NCBI GenBank assembly: GCA_008729055.1
Contig: SDUX01000004.1
Span: 5,658,559 to 5,722,558, forward strand
Reading direction: 5' to 3'
DNA from: Pyropia haitanensis
Taxonomy: Eukaryota > Rhodophyta > Bangiophyceae > Bangiales > Bangiaceae
Length of the DNA stretch: 64,000 nt
Shown here: positions 40,254 through 52,015 of the stretch, in pieces
Layout: every line of letters begins with the position of its first letter
Numbering within the stretch: the stretch's first letter is position 1
Translations under genes and position numbers: made by a program
Notes under the pieces: generated by a model
What the model was told of the DNA's origin: nothing
Databases searched by the model: none
What the model saw: only the letters and a program-made list of their open reading frames with translations

Positions 40254-42331
40254 ATGGCCGTGTAGTCGAAAGTGTGTGTGTGATGGGTGACGGCAGACCA
40301 AGATGATGGTAGCGTGCTCTAGTCGCAATAATACCTCTGCACGGTGAAGGTGCGCTGCCAGATCCCTGCAACTGTAAAGTGGTCAACATTAAAAACACAA
40401 TAAAATAATGCAATAATCTTCATAGCCTCCTCCACGACTGAGTTCTTACTCCCTGTGCACCAAACTTCGTAGGCAGGGCGTACTCACCATGCCCTTCTTT
40501 TTGGTGCGCAGTGGGTCTCCGGGCGACGCCTGGGCGCGGAGCTGGTTGTCAGATTGGTCGACATTTGAACCAGACTGGCTAACCCGTGAACCTCTGGCGG
40601 CAGTGCGTGCGCCCAAAACGGCCGTTTCGGGCGCACTCCGACCCCCCGGGAGTGCAAAAATCTGAGCGCACTCGGAGTGCGACCGCCTGATGCACTGGGA
40701 GCACTGCTCGCACGCGGCGCAAGCCATCTTCGGAATTAGTGGGCGTCCGGCCGCAGTTTCGGCGAAGCACACAACAAGCCCCGAGGTGTGGCACTGTCAG
40801 TGGGTTGGATTCACACCTACGAAGGCTCCTAGCCAATGATATTCTGTCAGGAGATGGAGACATAGTATTTTCGAGTGGGAAACGAGGACATCATTCGCCG
40901 TCAATCCCCACGGCCTTGCACGGTCGGCTCAAATTCGTCGGCTGCCTGGATGCACACGGCGCATGTCAGCTCGACGCACTCGTCGCACTCGGGCTGCGCG
41001 TCGACGACCATTTGCACTGCGAATGCGTCCTTGTGTCCTACAACGTGCTGCAGGTGTGGCGAGAACATCCTCGAGCATGTAGAGGTGCACCAGTATGCCG
41101 ACCATGACCAGGAAAAGACAGCACGCTCCGGAACGACGCCAGACTCGTTTAAACGGGCTTTGTGCGCCCTGTGCAGCCAGTGCAAAAAAAAAAACCGCCC
41201 TACGGTGTCAAATTCGGCGATTCCGCGGACCCGTTGCACGGTGTGCACGTCCCGCAAGGCCCGATTTTTGATCCTCGCACGGGCCACGGGTTAGACCCCA
41301 CTGCGCAGCGGGCCTGCGAGAGCCACACATCTCGAGTCTGATTGTGAGTCTTCCTGGTTTCTTGTGTTTTGGTGGTCCTCGGTAGCCTTCGAGGTTGTGG
41401 CGCTTGAGCCCGCGGCTGCTGCACCCCGTCCGCCCCACGGCTCTGCAACCGCAAATCATGGCTTGTGGCCGTCGATCGTGTGGCCGCGGGCGCATCTCGG
41501 TGTGCAGCAGCGAGGCATCTTGCATCCGCCTCCCCCCCCCCCGCCCCCCCCCCCCCATCTTCTGCATCCGTGCCGTTCAACCGGGCCGACCCATCCGTTG
41601 CTGGGTTTCGGGCCCGTGTCGCTTCATTGCGGGCGTGCTGCCACCACCCACCTGGTTGGGGTTCGGGGCGGTGGGTGCGTCGACCCGCGCCCACTGCGGT
41701 GGGGCCGCGCGCCAGGCGACTGACCAGCCGGCGGCGACGGGCCCACGGCGCGCCAGGGGCGACAGGGCGGCCAGGGGCGGGTGGCCGCCGGTCGCGCTGG
41801 CGGGCGGCCTCCAACCGCGAGCAGGCGCGCGTGGAGGGGGGTGGGTGGGAGAGGGGATGGGTAAGGAGCGCCGGGGGGGAAGGGGGGGTGCGTAGGGGGG
41901 GGGGAGGGGGGTGTGCGTAGGCGGAGTGTGCTTGAACCCGGGCCCGCTGGGCATTGCTCGGGTTATTTGGGCAGAGGGGGGGAGGTGCGAGGGGCTGCGG
42001 TGCGATCTTGTTGCCGTGTCACTTCCGTCGCCGTCCACCCCCACCTACACCCCCGTTCAATCTCCCTCGCCACCCTCCAGCTACTTCCACTCCACTAACG
42101 AGCTCCACCCCTTGCCCCACATCCTCCTCTATTGTTCGGCCCTGGAGGCGCCCCCCCCCCCCTCTTCTGCGTAGGTCACTCGCCTCTCTCCGCCCACCCG
42201 CTGGACACGTCACCTGTCTCTCCGACGCGCCCAACGGACCTGCCAACCCACCGAACCTCCCCCTAGGCCTAGTCCGTTACCGGACCTACCCCGCTTTCAC
42301 CCCTCCGCCCACACTGCGACCCTTTTGCACC
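40254..42331. other. Intergenic with an inverted-repeat element and the alpha-galactosidase leader
   Basis: It includes an element-like stretch at about 40565-41306 (listed separately), G/C runs near 41525-41555, and a strongly CT-rich leader at 42015-42330 before the alpha-galactosidase ATG. No supported gene on either strand. Confidence 0.4.
40565..41306 (-). mobile_element. Probable small element related to the one at 60.05-60.83 kb
   Basis: The right end, read inward, is GCGCAGTGGGGTCTAACCCG followed by a GGATCAAAAATCGG block. This closely matches the terminus of the 782-bp element at 60051-60832 (GCGCAGTGGTGTCAAACCCG, then GGATCAAATTTTCG). The left end keeps only a weak match (GGCTAACCCGTGAACC). 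The minus strand holds short Cys-rich peptides, for example ACEQCSQCIRRSHSEC, but no intact gene. Confidence 0.4.
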
Positions 42332-45300
42332 ATGCCGAGTGTGTTGGCCGGTCGGCTGTCGTCGCCCTCGGTGCCTCTATTGGCGGCCAAGGCGAACCCA
42401 CCCGCAATCCCGATGGTAGGCCCGGTAGCGCCGTCGGCAGCAGCGGCGGCGTCAGCTGCAACGGCGGCGGTAGCGTCTGCGGCGTCGACGTCGCCCGCGG
42501 CGACGCTGGCGGCCGCAGCCGCGAGCGGCATGACCACCCCGTCGGCGATGGGCGTCAGCTTTTGCGCGTCGACGCGGGTGTTTCGGCTGCAGACCGCGTC
42601 GACGGTGTACGTGATGCGCATCTCGGATGCGCGGGCGGTGGAGCACCTGTACTATGGGCCAACGGTCGGCGCCGACGACGACCTCACGTTCCTCGCCTCG
42701 TCCAACGTGGGCCAGCCCATGGACGCCCAGTGGCGGCCGCCGCTGCTGACGCCCGCCACGGCGGGCGGACACGCCGCTCTCAACGCCCCCGCCGCCGCCG
42801 TGTTTCCGTCGGTGGGCGGCGTCCCCGCGGCCGTCCGACCAGTGGCGGCGTCGGTTGCCGCGACGGCGGCGGCGTCGCGGGCCTTCCCCCCCGCCACTGT
42901 GACGGTCGCGTCGTCATCGTCGGGGGTGTCTTCGTCTGCCTCCTCTGACTCGCTCTGCGCGGCGGGCGCTGGGGAGCCTGGCTCTCTGCCTTCAATGGGT
43001 GGTTTGGCCGACCTGGACACCTCTCCCGACGGCCAGAACGTCCTCGATGTACAGGGTGGCGGTGCACTGCCCGGTTCCCCAGGGGACAGCAAGGGGGCCG
43101 CGCCCGCAGCCCGGAGAGCTTCGGGGGAGGGGCTGTCGACTGTCCTCTCGCAGTTGACGCTGCCCAAGAGCAGTACCCAGGAGAGCGTTGCCAATGTGGA
43201 TGACCTGCCTGGTAGCCTGCCTGGCAGCTTGACAGGCCAAGTGTCTAAGGGCGGCGATGGGGTTGCTGGCCGGGTTGGGGCGGGTGTGTCTCAAGCGCCC
43301 GCTCTGCCTGTCGAGTCTCTGACGGCCGCCGCGCCTGGGGCGGCGCTGCCGCACCTGGCGGCCACCCTGCCAGGCTGCCTTGAGTCGCGACCTGCCGACC
43401 GGTTCTCGTCGACCAACTGGGCGTCGCTGGACCCCAACCGGGCGGGCGCCAACTCGCGGCTGGTCGAGTTTGGCTCGCGCAACGCGGGGGACTACCGGAC
43501 CGGCTCGATGGATGTGCTGTTTGCCGACGGCTCCTCGGCGGTGTCGCTCGAGTACGTGAGTCACCGGGTGACGGCTGGCAAGGTGCCACGGGAGGACGCG
43601 GAGGGGGCGGCGCTGCCTGCCGTGTACGTGGATGAACCGGACGAGGCGACGACGCTCACCCTGGAGATGGTCGACCCCGATACGGGGTTAATCGTGGAGC
43701 TCCATTACGTCGTCATGCACACGTACGATATCATTACCCGCTGGTCGACGGTGCGGAACCAGACCGCCCAACCGGTGGTGCTGCAGCGGCTCGCTTCGGC
43801 GACGGTGGACATGGAGACGGCGCCTTCTCGATACATGACCTCCCTGGCGGGCGCCTGGGCGCGGGAGCGGCAGCTGATCGTGCGCCGGTTGGTGCAGGGT
43901 ACCACCAGCTTTGGCTCCACCCGCGGTGGCTCTTCGCACCAGCACAACCCTTTCCTGGCTGTCTCGACGGGGGGAGAGCCGCAGGAAGAGTCGGGTGACG
44001 TCATGGCGATGGTACTCGTCTACTCTGGCAACTTTGAGGCCACCGCTGAGGTCAATGAGCAAGGGCGGCTGCGGGTGTCGATGGGTATTCACCCCGACGG
44101 CTTCCGCTGGACGCTCCCTCGCGGCGGCTTCTTTGCTTCCCCCGAGGTGCTCCTCACTACGTCGGGCGCGGGGATTGGGCCCGCCTCCCGCCGCCTCCAC
44201 CGCCTCATCCGCGACCGGCTGATGCCCCGTCGCTGGCGACACGTGCCGCGGCCGCTGCTCCTCAATACGTGGGAGGCGAACTACTTTGCGGTATCCCATG
44301 AGGGTGTCATGGACATTGCGCGGGCAGCGGTGCCGCTGGGCATTGACACCGTCGTGCTCGACGATGGATGGTTTTCGTCTGTGGGCCGGTCCAGTGCCAT
44401 CTCAGGGCTGGGCGACTGGTTTCCCAACAAGGCTAAGGTACGCTCGGTGGCTCACGCGCGTGGGTTCACGTGAGAGCGTGGCGTGTGGAGCGGTTTCTAC
44501 GTTGGATTTTCCGGGCGCTGGGTGAGGGCTGTGGGCTAACGTACTGTGCTGCGCTTGTCTTTTGTTTCTTCGTTTCTGTGGCGCTCATGCATGTTGTGTG
44601 CTGCTTGGTGCTTGGCATGAGCACGACGGCTTGTTCTTGTCCCGTCTTGTTGATGTGCACGTTGCTTCTTTCCTCTGTGGCTTGCTCGTCCCTTTCCATG
44701 TTGATGTGTGCTCTGGACTTGTCGACGTCTTGGGCCTGGTCTCGTTTGCAATCCTTTTATTTCCGTACATTGGTTTTTCTTGCGCTGCTGTGGCCGTGTG
44801 CAATCCCTGCTCTGTCCACCGCCACCTGCGTTCCGTACTGCTGTGCCTGTCCACACCGCAACCCGCTTGCCACGCTACCCGTAACACCCGGCTACGTTTC
44901 CACGACGCTGGGCCTCTTCCTTCCCCGCCCCCCCCCACGGTTGCCTTCCCCTCTATAGCTGCCGAACGGAATCGCTGGGCTCGCGGCTGACATGCGTGCG
45001 GTGGGCATGAAGCTGGGCCTGTGGATCGAACCAGAATCGGTGAACCCTGTGAGTGAGCTCTTCCGCGCCCACCCCGACTGGGCGCTCCAGATTCCCGGCC
45101 GGTCGTCGACCGTACTTGCCCGCACTCAGCTGGTGTTGGACATGTCCAGGGAAGACGTCCGTGACTACCTCTTTGACAGCCTGTCCGTGCTGTTGAGCGC
45201 GGGCTTGAGCTACTTGAAGTGGGACTTCAACCGTTGGCTGGCGCCCGCCTACTCGGTCGGTCGGCTGCCGGTGGAGCAGGGCACCGTCGCGCACCGCTAC

Positions 45301-46149
45301 ATTTGCGGCGTCTACTCCCTACTGGCGCGGCTCGCGGTCGCGTATCCCAAGGTGCTCATTGAGGGCTGTACCGGCGGCGGCGGCCGCTTCGACTGCGGTA
45401 TGCTGGCCTACTCGCCTCAAATCTGGACGAGCGACAACACGGACGCGGCATCGCGGACGCGCATCCAATGGGGCACGTCCCTCGCGTACCCCGCTGCAGC
45501 GATGGCGTGCCATGTGTCGGCGACGCCCAACCACCAGACCCTCCGCGAGGTGTCGTACAAGACCCGCGCGGCGGTGGCGATGTTCGGTGTGTACGGGCTT
45601 GAGCAAGACGTCCGCAACTTGACGAAGGAAGAGGCGGCCGACATGCTGCACTACAACCGGCTTGCCAAGCGCCTCGAGCCGCTTGTCCTTAACGGCGACT
45701 TGTACCGGCTTTGGTCCCCCTTTGCGAGCGGTGACGACAGCCACGGCGGGACGGCGTGGATGACCGTGTCGCCCGACCAGTCGGCCGCGCTGGTGACGGT
45801 GGTGACGCTGTCACGGGAGGTGGGCGCCGCCACCGCGCGCCTGTGCCTCCGCGGCCTCACCCCCGACGCGCGCTACCTGGTCGAGGAGATTGTGGGCGGC
45901 GACAAGGTGAGGAACCTGGAGACGGGCCAGATCATGGCCGGCACGGGGCCGGCCGTCTACCAGATTACCGACCCGTCGTCGGGCTTGCCCCGCGTCGTTG
46001 CCCGTGGCGCGACGCTGATGCGCGCGGGGCTGCCGCTGCGGTTCGAGTTTGTCCACGACGCGGTGATCTTCCAGCTCACCCGCCTGCCGGTGCTGCCTGT
46101 GCCGGCGGCGGTCGCGGGGGTGCCGGAGGGGGCGGCGGCTGCTGTGTAG
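42332..46149 (+). CDS. GH36 alpha-galactosidase
   Basis: The structure is join(42332..44437, 44959..46149), 1,098 residues. The start is the first ATG in the frame after a CT-rich leader. Exon 1 carries the GH36 N-terminal beta-domain (FRLQTASTVYVMRI, later EFGSRNAGDYRTGSMDVLF). A Ser/Ala/Pro/Gly-rich insertion of about 235 residues (roughly 120-355) splits it and explains the excess over the usual 700-750 residues. The (beta/alpha)8 domain begins near HVPRPLLLNTWEANYF, with LDDGWF. Splicing joins GDWFPNKAK to LPNGIAGLAADM, a conserved junction. KWDFNR supplies the nucleophile Asp791, and WTSDNTDA supplies the acid/base Asp861 after the CTGGGGRFDCG signature. The enzyme hydrolyses terminal alpha-galactosides. 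In a red alga floridoside or galactosyl lipids would be plausible substrates (inference). No signal peptide is obvious, so a cytosolic or plastid location is open. Confidence 0.92.
44438..44958 (+). other. Intron of the alpha-galactosidase gene
   Basis: It is 521 bp, phase 0, with donor AAG|GTACGC and acceptor CTCTATAG. It is T- and TG-rich compared with the flanking exons. Its removal gives the conserved GDWF..LPNG sequence of GH36 enzymes. Confidence 0.9.
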
Positions 46150-47393
46150 GAGTCCCTTCCCAGGGGATTTGCGGTGTGCTTGGGGTTGATGGTCGTTGGG
46201 GTGGCCGGGGGGGATTGTGGGGAGGCTGAGGCGGTCGCGGCCTCGGTCTTGGAGATCCCTGGACGACGGGGAGGTGTGCTGGACGTTTTTTTTGGTCGGT
46301 GGGTGGACGTGATGCGGCGCACGAGCAGGGACACCTGACTTGTATCGCCGTTGCTTGGGAGCTGACTGGTTGGCGTCCGCCACGGCTGGACGCGGGGCAA
46401 CCCGCGCACGGCGCAATGCTGACCCTGCCAACTTGGTGTGGTTTTGCTTGGTGAGGTGTGTGCTGGCTTGCGTGCGCCCCTCTGTGACCACCGGGTCTGC
46501 GGTGCGCCACCCCACCCCGCCCTTACCTTTTGTCTCGGGCGTTCGGTTTTTTCCTTTTTCCGCGCGCGGCTATCCCTCCCCGTGCGGGGCCCTCGGGTCT
46601 TGACGAGTGCGGCGTGCGCGGTCCCGCGGCTGCTGCCGTTGGTGGGCTGGCTATGCAAGCAGGTAGCGTTCTTTTGTTGTTGCTGGCGGCGTGTGTATAT
46701 AGGCTGAGGGTAGTTTTCATGCGTGTATCGTTTTGCTTTTTTTTCCTCCTCCCATCCCACTCCCACACAGTCCGCAACGGCCGAGTAGCACGTACGCTGC
46801 TCGGCGTTCCGTCCATGCGCAAAGCTGGGAGGATGAGGGAAGGCTGATGGGGTGTCGGAACCTGCCCGAGACTTACGCTGCGCCCCTACTGGCCAGACAT
46901 GTCACTCTCTGAAGACACTGGCCCGGTGGTGACCTCTTGTGTACCCCCCCCCCCAATACGGCATCCCGAGCGCCCAGTCAACACGAAGAGGCGGCGGTGA
47001 CGAACGCCGCTCGGCTTGCACCCTTCGTGTCCGCTGGTGCACGCGGCGACGGTGAGCCCACCGCCTGACCCCAGCCGGGTGAGATTTCGTAGCGTGCCCC
47101 CCCACCGTCGCGCCCGACCTTGCAGAGCTTCCACCCTTCGACCAGTCTGGGACTGTTGGCTCAACTTTCGGGCTGGGGCGGTGCACGTCGCCCAAAATCG
47201 TACACGTGGTCGGTTTCGCCTCGCGCAGGGGGAGCGGCGGCCTCCGATTGGTTCGTGCTGATCAGTCCATTTCCGACGCACAAGCCCAGCCGGAGAAGAG
47301 ACGCACCCACGACGCGCCGTAGCACCGCGTGTGCACACACCGCGTCCGTCGCTTTGGTGCCCAGAGTGTCTTGCCTCTTGGGGTGGGCGCAGC
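46150..47393. other. Intergenic between alpha-galactosidase and the carrier gene
   Basis: It contains the 3' flank of one gene and the promoter and leader of the next. T runs are at 46288-46295 and 46737-46745, and a C12 tract near 46946-46957. No supported gene. Confidence 0.4.
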
Positions 47394-48929
47394 ATGGCAC
47401 CACCATCTGAGCCAGTGGGCAGTGGAAGGCAACCACAAGGGCCTGCTGCAGCTTCGGTGCTACCCCCTAGACCTGGCGGACAGCCGCTGGCCAGACAACC
47501 GCCCCAGTCCGCGCCCGTGTCGCCGGACGCGCGCCCCCCATCCTCCTTGCTGCGGCGGTCACCTCCCGTGGCGACGCTCCCCACTGCGGCTGCTGTGGCG
47601 CGGGCGGCGCTCCCTCTCGCGCCGGGTTCTGTCGCTATGGACGCCCCCGCCGCGGCGTCCTCTGCAGTGGCCACGGCGGGCAGGCAACCCCCCTCACCCC
47701 CGTCCCCCGCCGCGTCGACCGCCGCCGGCGACATCTCCCCCTTTTCCGCGTGGGTCCGCTCCTTCACCGCCGGCGGCCTCGCGGGCGCGATTGCCAAGAC
47801 GTCGGTGGCGCCGCTGGACCGGGTCAAGGTGCTGATGCAGACGTCCTCCCTCCACGCGCTGTCCCGCATTTCTTCCAGCGGCACGCCCTACCCCTCCATC
47901 CTGTCGTGCCTCGTACACATCACCAAGTCGGACGGGCCGACGGGCCTCTTTCGCGGCAACGGCGCCATGGTCGCGCGCATCTTCCCCTACGCGGCCGTCC
48001 AGTACACGGCGTTTGAGACGTTCAACATGGCGCTGTCCATGTACCTGTTTGGGGCCGACTCGCGGTCTCCGCTGAAGCGGTTCCTCGCGGGCGCCGCCGC
48101 CGGCACCACCGCCGTCTTTATGACCTACCCCTTGGACCTGGCGCGCACGCGGATGGCCCTCCGGACGGGGCCAGGCGGGGCGGGGCTGGCTGCCGCGACC
48201 GCTTCGGCCGTGTCGTTGGCCGCGCCGGCGGGCGTCAGACCCGCCGCAGCTGCATCTGCGACGCCCCCGCACGGCATCTTTGGCACTCTCCGGCGGGTGG
48301 TGGCCAAGGATGGTCCCGTCGGTCTCTACCGTGGCCTCTACCCGACGCTCGCCGGGGTGGTGCCGTACGCGGGGACCAACTTCTTCATGTACGGGGTGCT
48401 CAAGGGCCACGCCGAGGGGGCGGGCTTTGTTGACACCCACCCGGTGATGACGTCGCTCGCATGCGGCGCATCGGCCGGCCTCGCCGCCCAAACGCTCACC
48501 TACCCACTTGACGTTGTGCGCCGGCGGGAGCAGGCGTCGGACCTGCTGCGAGGAACACAGCGGGAATTTTTTGCGGTCCCCCTGCGTACGCCCGTGGCCA
48601 GTGCGGCCGCGGGGGGAGCGATCGGCACTGCCGCTGTCGGTGCCGCCACGTCGGCACCCGCGGGAGCGACGGCAACGGCGTCACTGCCCTCTGCCGTGGT
48701 CGCGAGCCTTCGCGGCGGCGGCTCTGCACCGACGATGCGGCGGCGGCTGTCCATCACCAAGGCCATCTCGGTGATTGTGCGGGAGGAGGGCCTGCGTGGG
48801 CTCTACCGCGGGCTGTCGCTGACGTTTTTCAAAACCGCCCCTGGCATTGCTGTCAGCTTTACGGTGTATGACGCACTCAAGCGGTCGCTTGGCGTGCCCT
48901 CTGGCAAGTACGCGGCAACGTCTGCGTGA
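47394..48929 (+). CDS. Mitochondrial carrier family protein, CoA-carrier-like (SLC25A16/SLC25A42 group)
   Basis: The product is 511 residues from the ATG at 47394; a second ATG at 47637 would give 430. Three homologous repeats carry the carrier signature P-x-[DE]-x-x-[KR]: APLDRVKVLMQ, YPLDLARTRMA and YPLDVVRRREQ. The first repeat (RSFTAGGLAGAIAKTSVAPL) closely resembles the Graves disease/Leu5/CoA-transporter group. That makes import of CoA or a related nucleotide into mitochondria the best guess. Each repeat has two membrane helices, six in total, in the inner membrane. The N-terminus (about 115 residues) is Pro/Ala/Ser-rich. Ala-rich insertions of about 25 and 65 residues interrupt repeats 2 and 3 at matrix loops. 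No intron is needed. Confidence 0.88.
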   Translation: MAPPSEPVGSGRQPQGPAAASVLPPRPGGQPLARQPPQSAPVSPDARPPSSLLRRSPPVATLPTAAAVARAALPLAPGSVAMDAPAAASSAVATAGRQPPSPPSPAASTAAGDISPFSAWVRSFTAGGLAGAIAKTSVAPLDRVKVLMQTSSLHALSRISSSGTPYPSILSCLVHITKSDGPTGLFRGNGAMVARIFPYAAVQYTAFETFNMALSMYLFGADSRSPLKRFLAGAAAGTTAVFMTYPLDLARTRMALRTGPGGAGLAAATASAVSLAAPAGVRPAAAASATPPHGIFGTLRRVVAKDGPVGLYRGLYPTLAGVVPYAGTNFFMYGVLKGHAEGAGFVDTHPVMTSLACGASAGLAAQTLTYPLDVVRRREQASDLLRGTQREFFAVPLRTPVASAAAGGAIGTAAVGAATSAPAGATATASLPSAVVASLRGGGSAPTMRRRLSITKAISVIVREEGLRGLYRGLSLTFFKTAPGIAVSFTVYDALKRSLGVPSGKYAATSA

Positions 48930-49682
48930 GCAGAGACCCACACGGATTGCGTCTTTATATTTTACTGCAGGACCACACGCGGCTGTGCTGTCTTCATGAG
49001 CTTGCGCTGGGGATTGTCTCGTTTTGGGGCGGCGGGTCGAGGCAATGTGATTCTCGGTTTGCTGGGCGGAATGTGGGCGTTCGTGGGACTTCGGACGGTA
49101 CTGGCTGACCTCGTGTCGAGGAGACCAGCCGGCCTATTCTGCACTAGTGGCGCAGTCTCCTCGGCGGTCAGCGTGCTCTGAACATGGGGCGCAGCGTGGC
49201 CAGTGCAGTGACATCCACATCACTGCCAGCAGCAACGGAGGTGGCGGCAGCGGAAGCGGTAGTGGTTGCGAAAGAGACGGCGGCGTGTCGGCTTTCCGCG
49301 GCTTCACACCTCCCTCAACTCTCCCTCACAGCCGCCTTTAAGATGCCCGCCACCAACGGCAGCGGCAGCGGCAGCAGCGGCGGCATCGAGAGGAGCGGCT
49401 GCGGGCCCAGAGCCGCGGTGGTGGCCTCGTCGGCGGGTGCTGCAATAGCGGCGACGGGGAAGCCAGCGCCGGGGACGTCCTCCGCGCTATTACACGGCCG
49501 AAATAACGGCGACGTTGAGCGCAGCGGCAGTGGCGATCTCGGCCGCTGCACTGGAGTGGAGAGCATCATGAATGTTGTTGACTGGAAGCCTTACTGTTGT
49601 GCTAGCAACGTTGCCGGCCACTCAATCAAAAAAAAAGACGTACATTCGTTCTTTCCATTTTACGTCTCTCCCGGACGCGCGC
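48930..49682. other. Convergent 3' intergenic region
   Basis: It lies between the carrier gene and the minus-strand BiP gene. A plus-strand frame from an ATG at 49184 (about 180 codons, Ser/Gly/Ala-rich) runs into the BiP 3' end and is not convincing. No other feature is seen. Confidence 0.45.
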
Positions 49683-52015
49683 CTAGAGCTCCTCCTTGTC
49701 AATCCCAGAGGCATAGAGTTTGGTGAAGACCGGCCCGGCCACGTCCTCCACCTCGCGCTTGTGATTCTTGATGTCGTCAATGTCCACCTCCTCAATGTTC
49801 AGGCCAGAGAGCCACGAGTCGGCCTCATCTACCGCCTCCTTGATGTTCCTCGAGTCCACGCGGCTGAGTTTGTCCTTGTACGTGCTGGTTAGCTGCACAC
49901 GCAGCCCAGAAAGGTAGTTGTCCAGGTCGGTCTTGGCGCTCAGCTTCTTGGACACCTCAGCGTCCTCGTCGGCAAACGAGTCAGCCTCCTTGACCATCTT
50001 CTTGATCTGCTCCTCGGTGAGCTTGCCGGTGCTGTCCTCAATGGTGATGGTCTCCTTCTTCTTCGACGACTTCTCAAACGCAGTGACCGTCAGGATGCCG
50101 TTCTCGTCAATTTCAAAGGTGACCTCAATCTCGGGGACACCCTTGGGCGCTGGTGGGATACCCGTCAGGTCAAACTTGCCCAGCAGGTGACAGTCCTTGA
50201 CCAGCTTGCGCTCGCCCTCGTAGACCACCACGGCAAGCGTGTGCTGGTTGTTGGAAGTGGTCGTGTACGTCTGTGTGCGCTTGGTGGGAATGACCGTGTT
50301 GCGCTTCACGAGCACGCTCATGACGCCGCCAATCGTCTCAATGCCCATGGACAAGGGCGTCACGTCCAACAGAACCGGCGTCTTCATGCTCGAATCGCCA
50401 GACAGCACCGCCGCCTGAACAGTCGCGCCGTACGCAATGGCCTCATCGGGGTTGATGTCCAGGTGCAGCTCCTTACCGCCAAAAAACTCCTTGACCAGAG
50501 CCTGCACCTTGGGGATGCGGGTGGAGCCACCGACCATGACGATCTCGTCCACTTCCTTGGTGGACAGGCCCGCGTCCTTCAGCACCTTGGCGACAGGCTT
50601 CAAGGTTTTCTTGAAAAGGTCAGCGTTGAGCTCCTCGAAGCGCGCACGGGTGAGCGTCTCCGACAGGTCCTGACCGTCCACCAGCGCCTCAATTTCAATG
50701 CGCACCTGCGTCTGGGTCGAGAGCTGACGCTTGGCCTTCTCCGCCTCACGGCGGAGCTTGCCCATCGCCTTCTTGTCCTTGGTGGCATCCTTATCGTACT
50801 TGCGCTTGTACAGCTTCGCAAAGAACTCCATCAGACGCTGGTCAAAGTCTTCACCGCCCAGATGGGTATCCCCGCTGGTCGCCAGCACCTCAAACACACC
50901 GTTGTCAATGGTCAACAGCGTCACATCGAAAGTACCACCGCCGAGATCAAACACCAGGATGTTCTGCGTGGGAGCCCGACAGGAAGAGAGCAACCAAGCA
51001 AGATGTCAAACAACAAAATGCCGCACAGCGACGCTCAGGTATTCAACAAGGGGTATCAGCGTCAGATACACACACAAGCAGGCCCAAAAGGAGCACTAAG
51101 CAATAGCAGCAGCCTTGTGACGGCCTCCCTCACGCTCGAGATGAGCCGCATGGACGCGGGTTGCATGCTGAACCACATGAGCTGGACGGAACCCACATCC
51201 ACGAAACCCCGAAGACGCCCCGAACCATCACCCAAATGCATCGCTTCCCGGTGCATCCAGAAGCTGTCACATACCTTCTCGCCCTTCTTGTCCAGCCCGT
51301 ACGCCAACGCCGCCGCCGTTGGCTCATTGATGATGCGGAGAACATCCAGACCAGCAATTACGCCCGCGTCCTTGGTGGCTGACCGCTGCGCATCGCTAAA
51401 GTAGGCAGGCACGGTGATGACAGCGCGGCTGACGCGCTTGCCCAGGTAGTCCTCCGCAGTCTTCTTCAGCTTCGTCAGCACCATCGCCGAAATCTCCTCA
51501 GGCGCGTACATCTTGGTTGCCCCGTTCACGGCCACCTCCACCTGTGGCTTGTTGTCCTTATCCACAATCGCGTAGGGCAGCATCTTACGGTCCTTCCCGA
51601 CGGTCGGCTCGTCATAGCGGCGACCAATAAAGCGCTTGACATCAAACACGGTGTTGGTCGGGTTCAGCGGCGCCTGGTTCTTTGCCGCATCCCCAATGAG
51701 ACGGTCGGTCGAGTCACCCGAAAAGGACACGTACGAAGGAGTGATGCGGTTGCCCTGGTCATTGGCAATGATGGTCACCTCCCCGTTCTCCACGACGCCC
51801 ACGCACGAGTAGGTAGTTCCCAGGTCAATGCCAATCACAGGGCCCTTGTCTTCCTCGTCCAGGTCAACCTCAGACTCACCGCGGGCGCGTGCCACCAGCG
51901 TCGTCACGGCAAGAGCGACGGTGGCAGCCACAGCGGCGGCAGCGACGATCCGCCGTAGTGAGCGGCCGCCGCACGGGCGGACGCGCCGAGGCGCCAGGGA
52001 CCCAGCCCTCATCAT
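49683..52015 (-). CDS. BiP: ER-lumenal Hsp70 chaperone BiP
   Basis: The structure is complement(49683..50963, 51275..52015), 673 residues. The start is the paired ATG at 52015/52012; the frame is open upstream but has no ATG. A basic stretch then a hydrophobic Ala/Val helix (residues 21-42) forms the signal peptide, and an acidic segment precedes [15 protein letters not shown] (residue 61). The three Hsp70 signatures are present: [10 protein letters not shown], then [13 protein letters not shown] directly after the splice, and [14 protein letters not shown]. The substrate-binding domain ([15 protein letters not shown] strand, here [15 protein letters not shown]) and the helical lid are complete. 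The C-terminus is KEEL, a KDEL-type ER-retrieval signal. BiP folds secretory proteins and drives ER translocation with ATP. It is transcribed divergently from the aminopeptidase gene. Confidence 0.96.
50964..51274 (-). other. Intron of the BiP gene
   Basis: It is 311 bp, phase 0, with donor GAGAAG|GTATGT and acceptor CACGCAG on the minus strand. It lies between YGLDKKGEK and [10 protein letters not shown], where splicing restores the Hsp70 sequence exactly. Confidence 0.93.

Noticed and set aside
41954..42331. N-terminal extension of the alpha-galactosidase
   Set aside because: There is no ATG in this part. It is a CT-rich leader encoding Pro/Ser noise.
50187..51404. A 405-codon open frame on the plus strand across the BiP gene
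   Set aside because: Long antisense frames opposite hsp70 genes are a known codon-usage artefact and have been misannotated before. The minus-strand BiP is unambiguous here.
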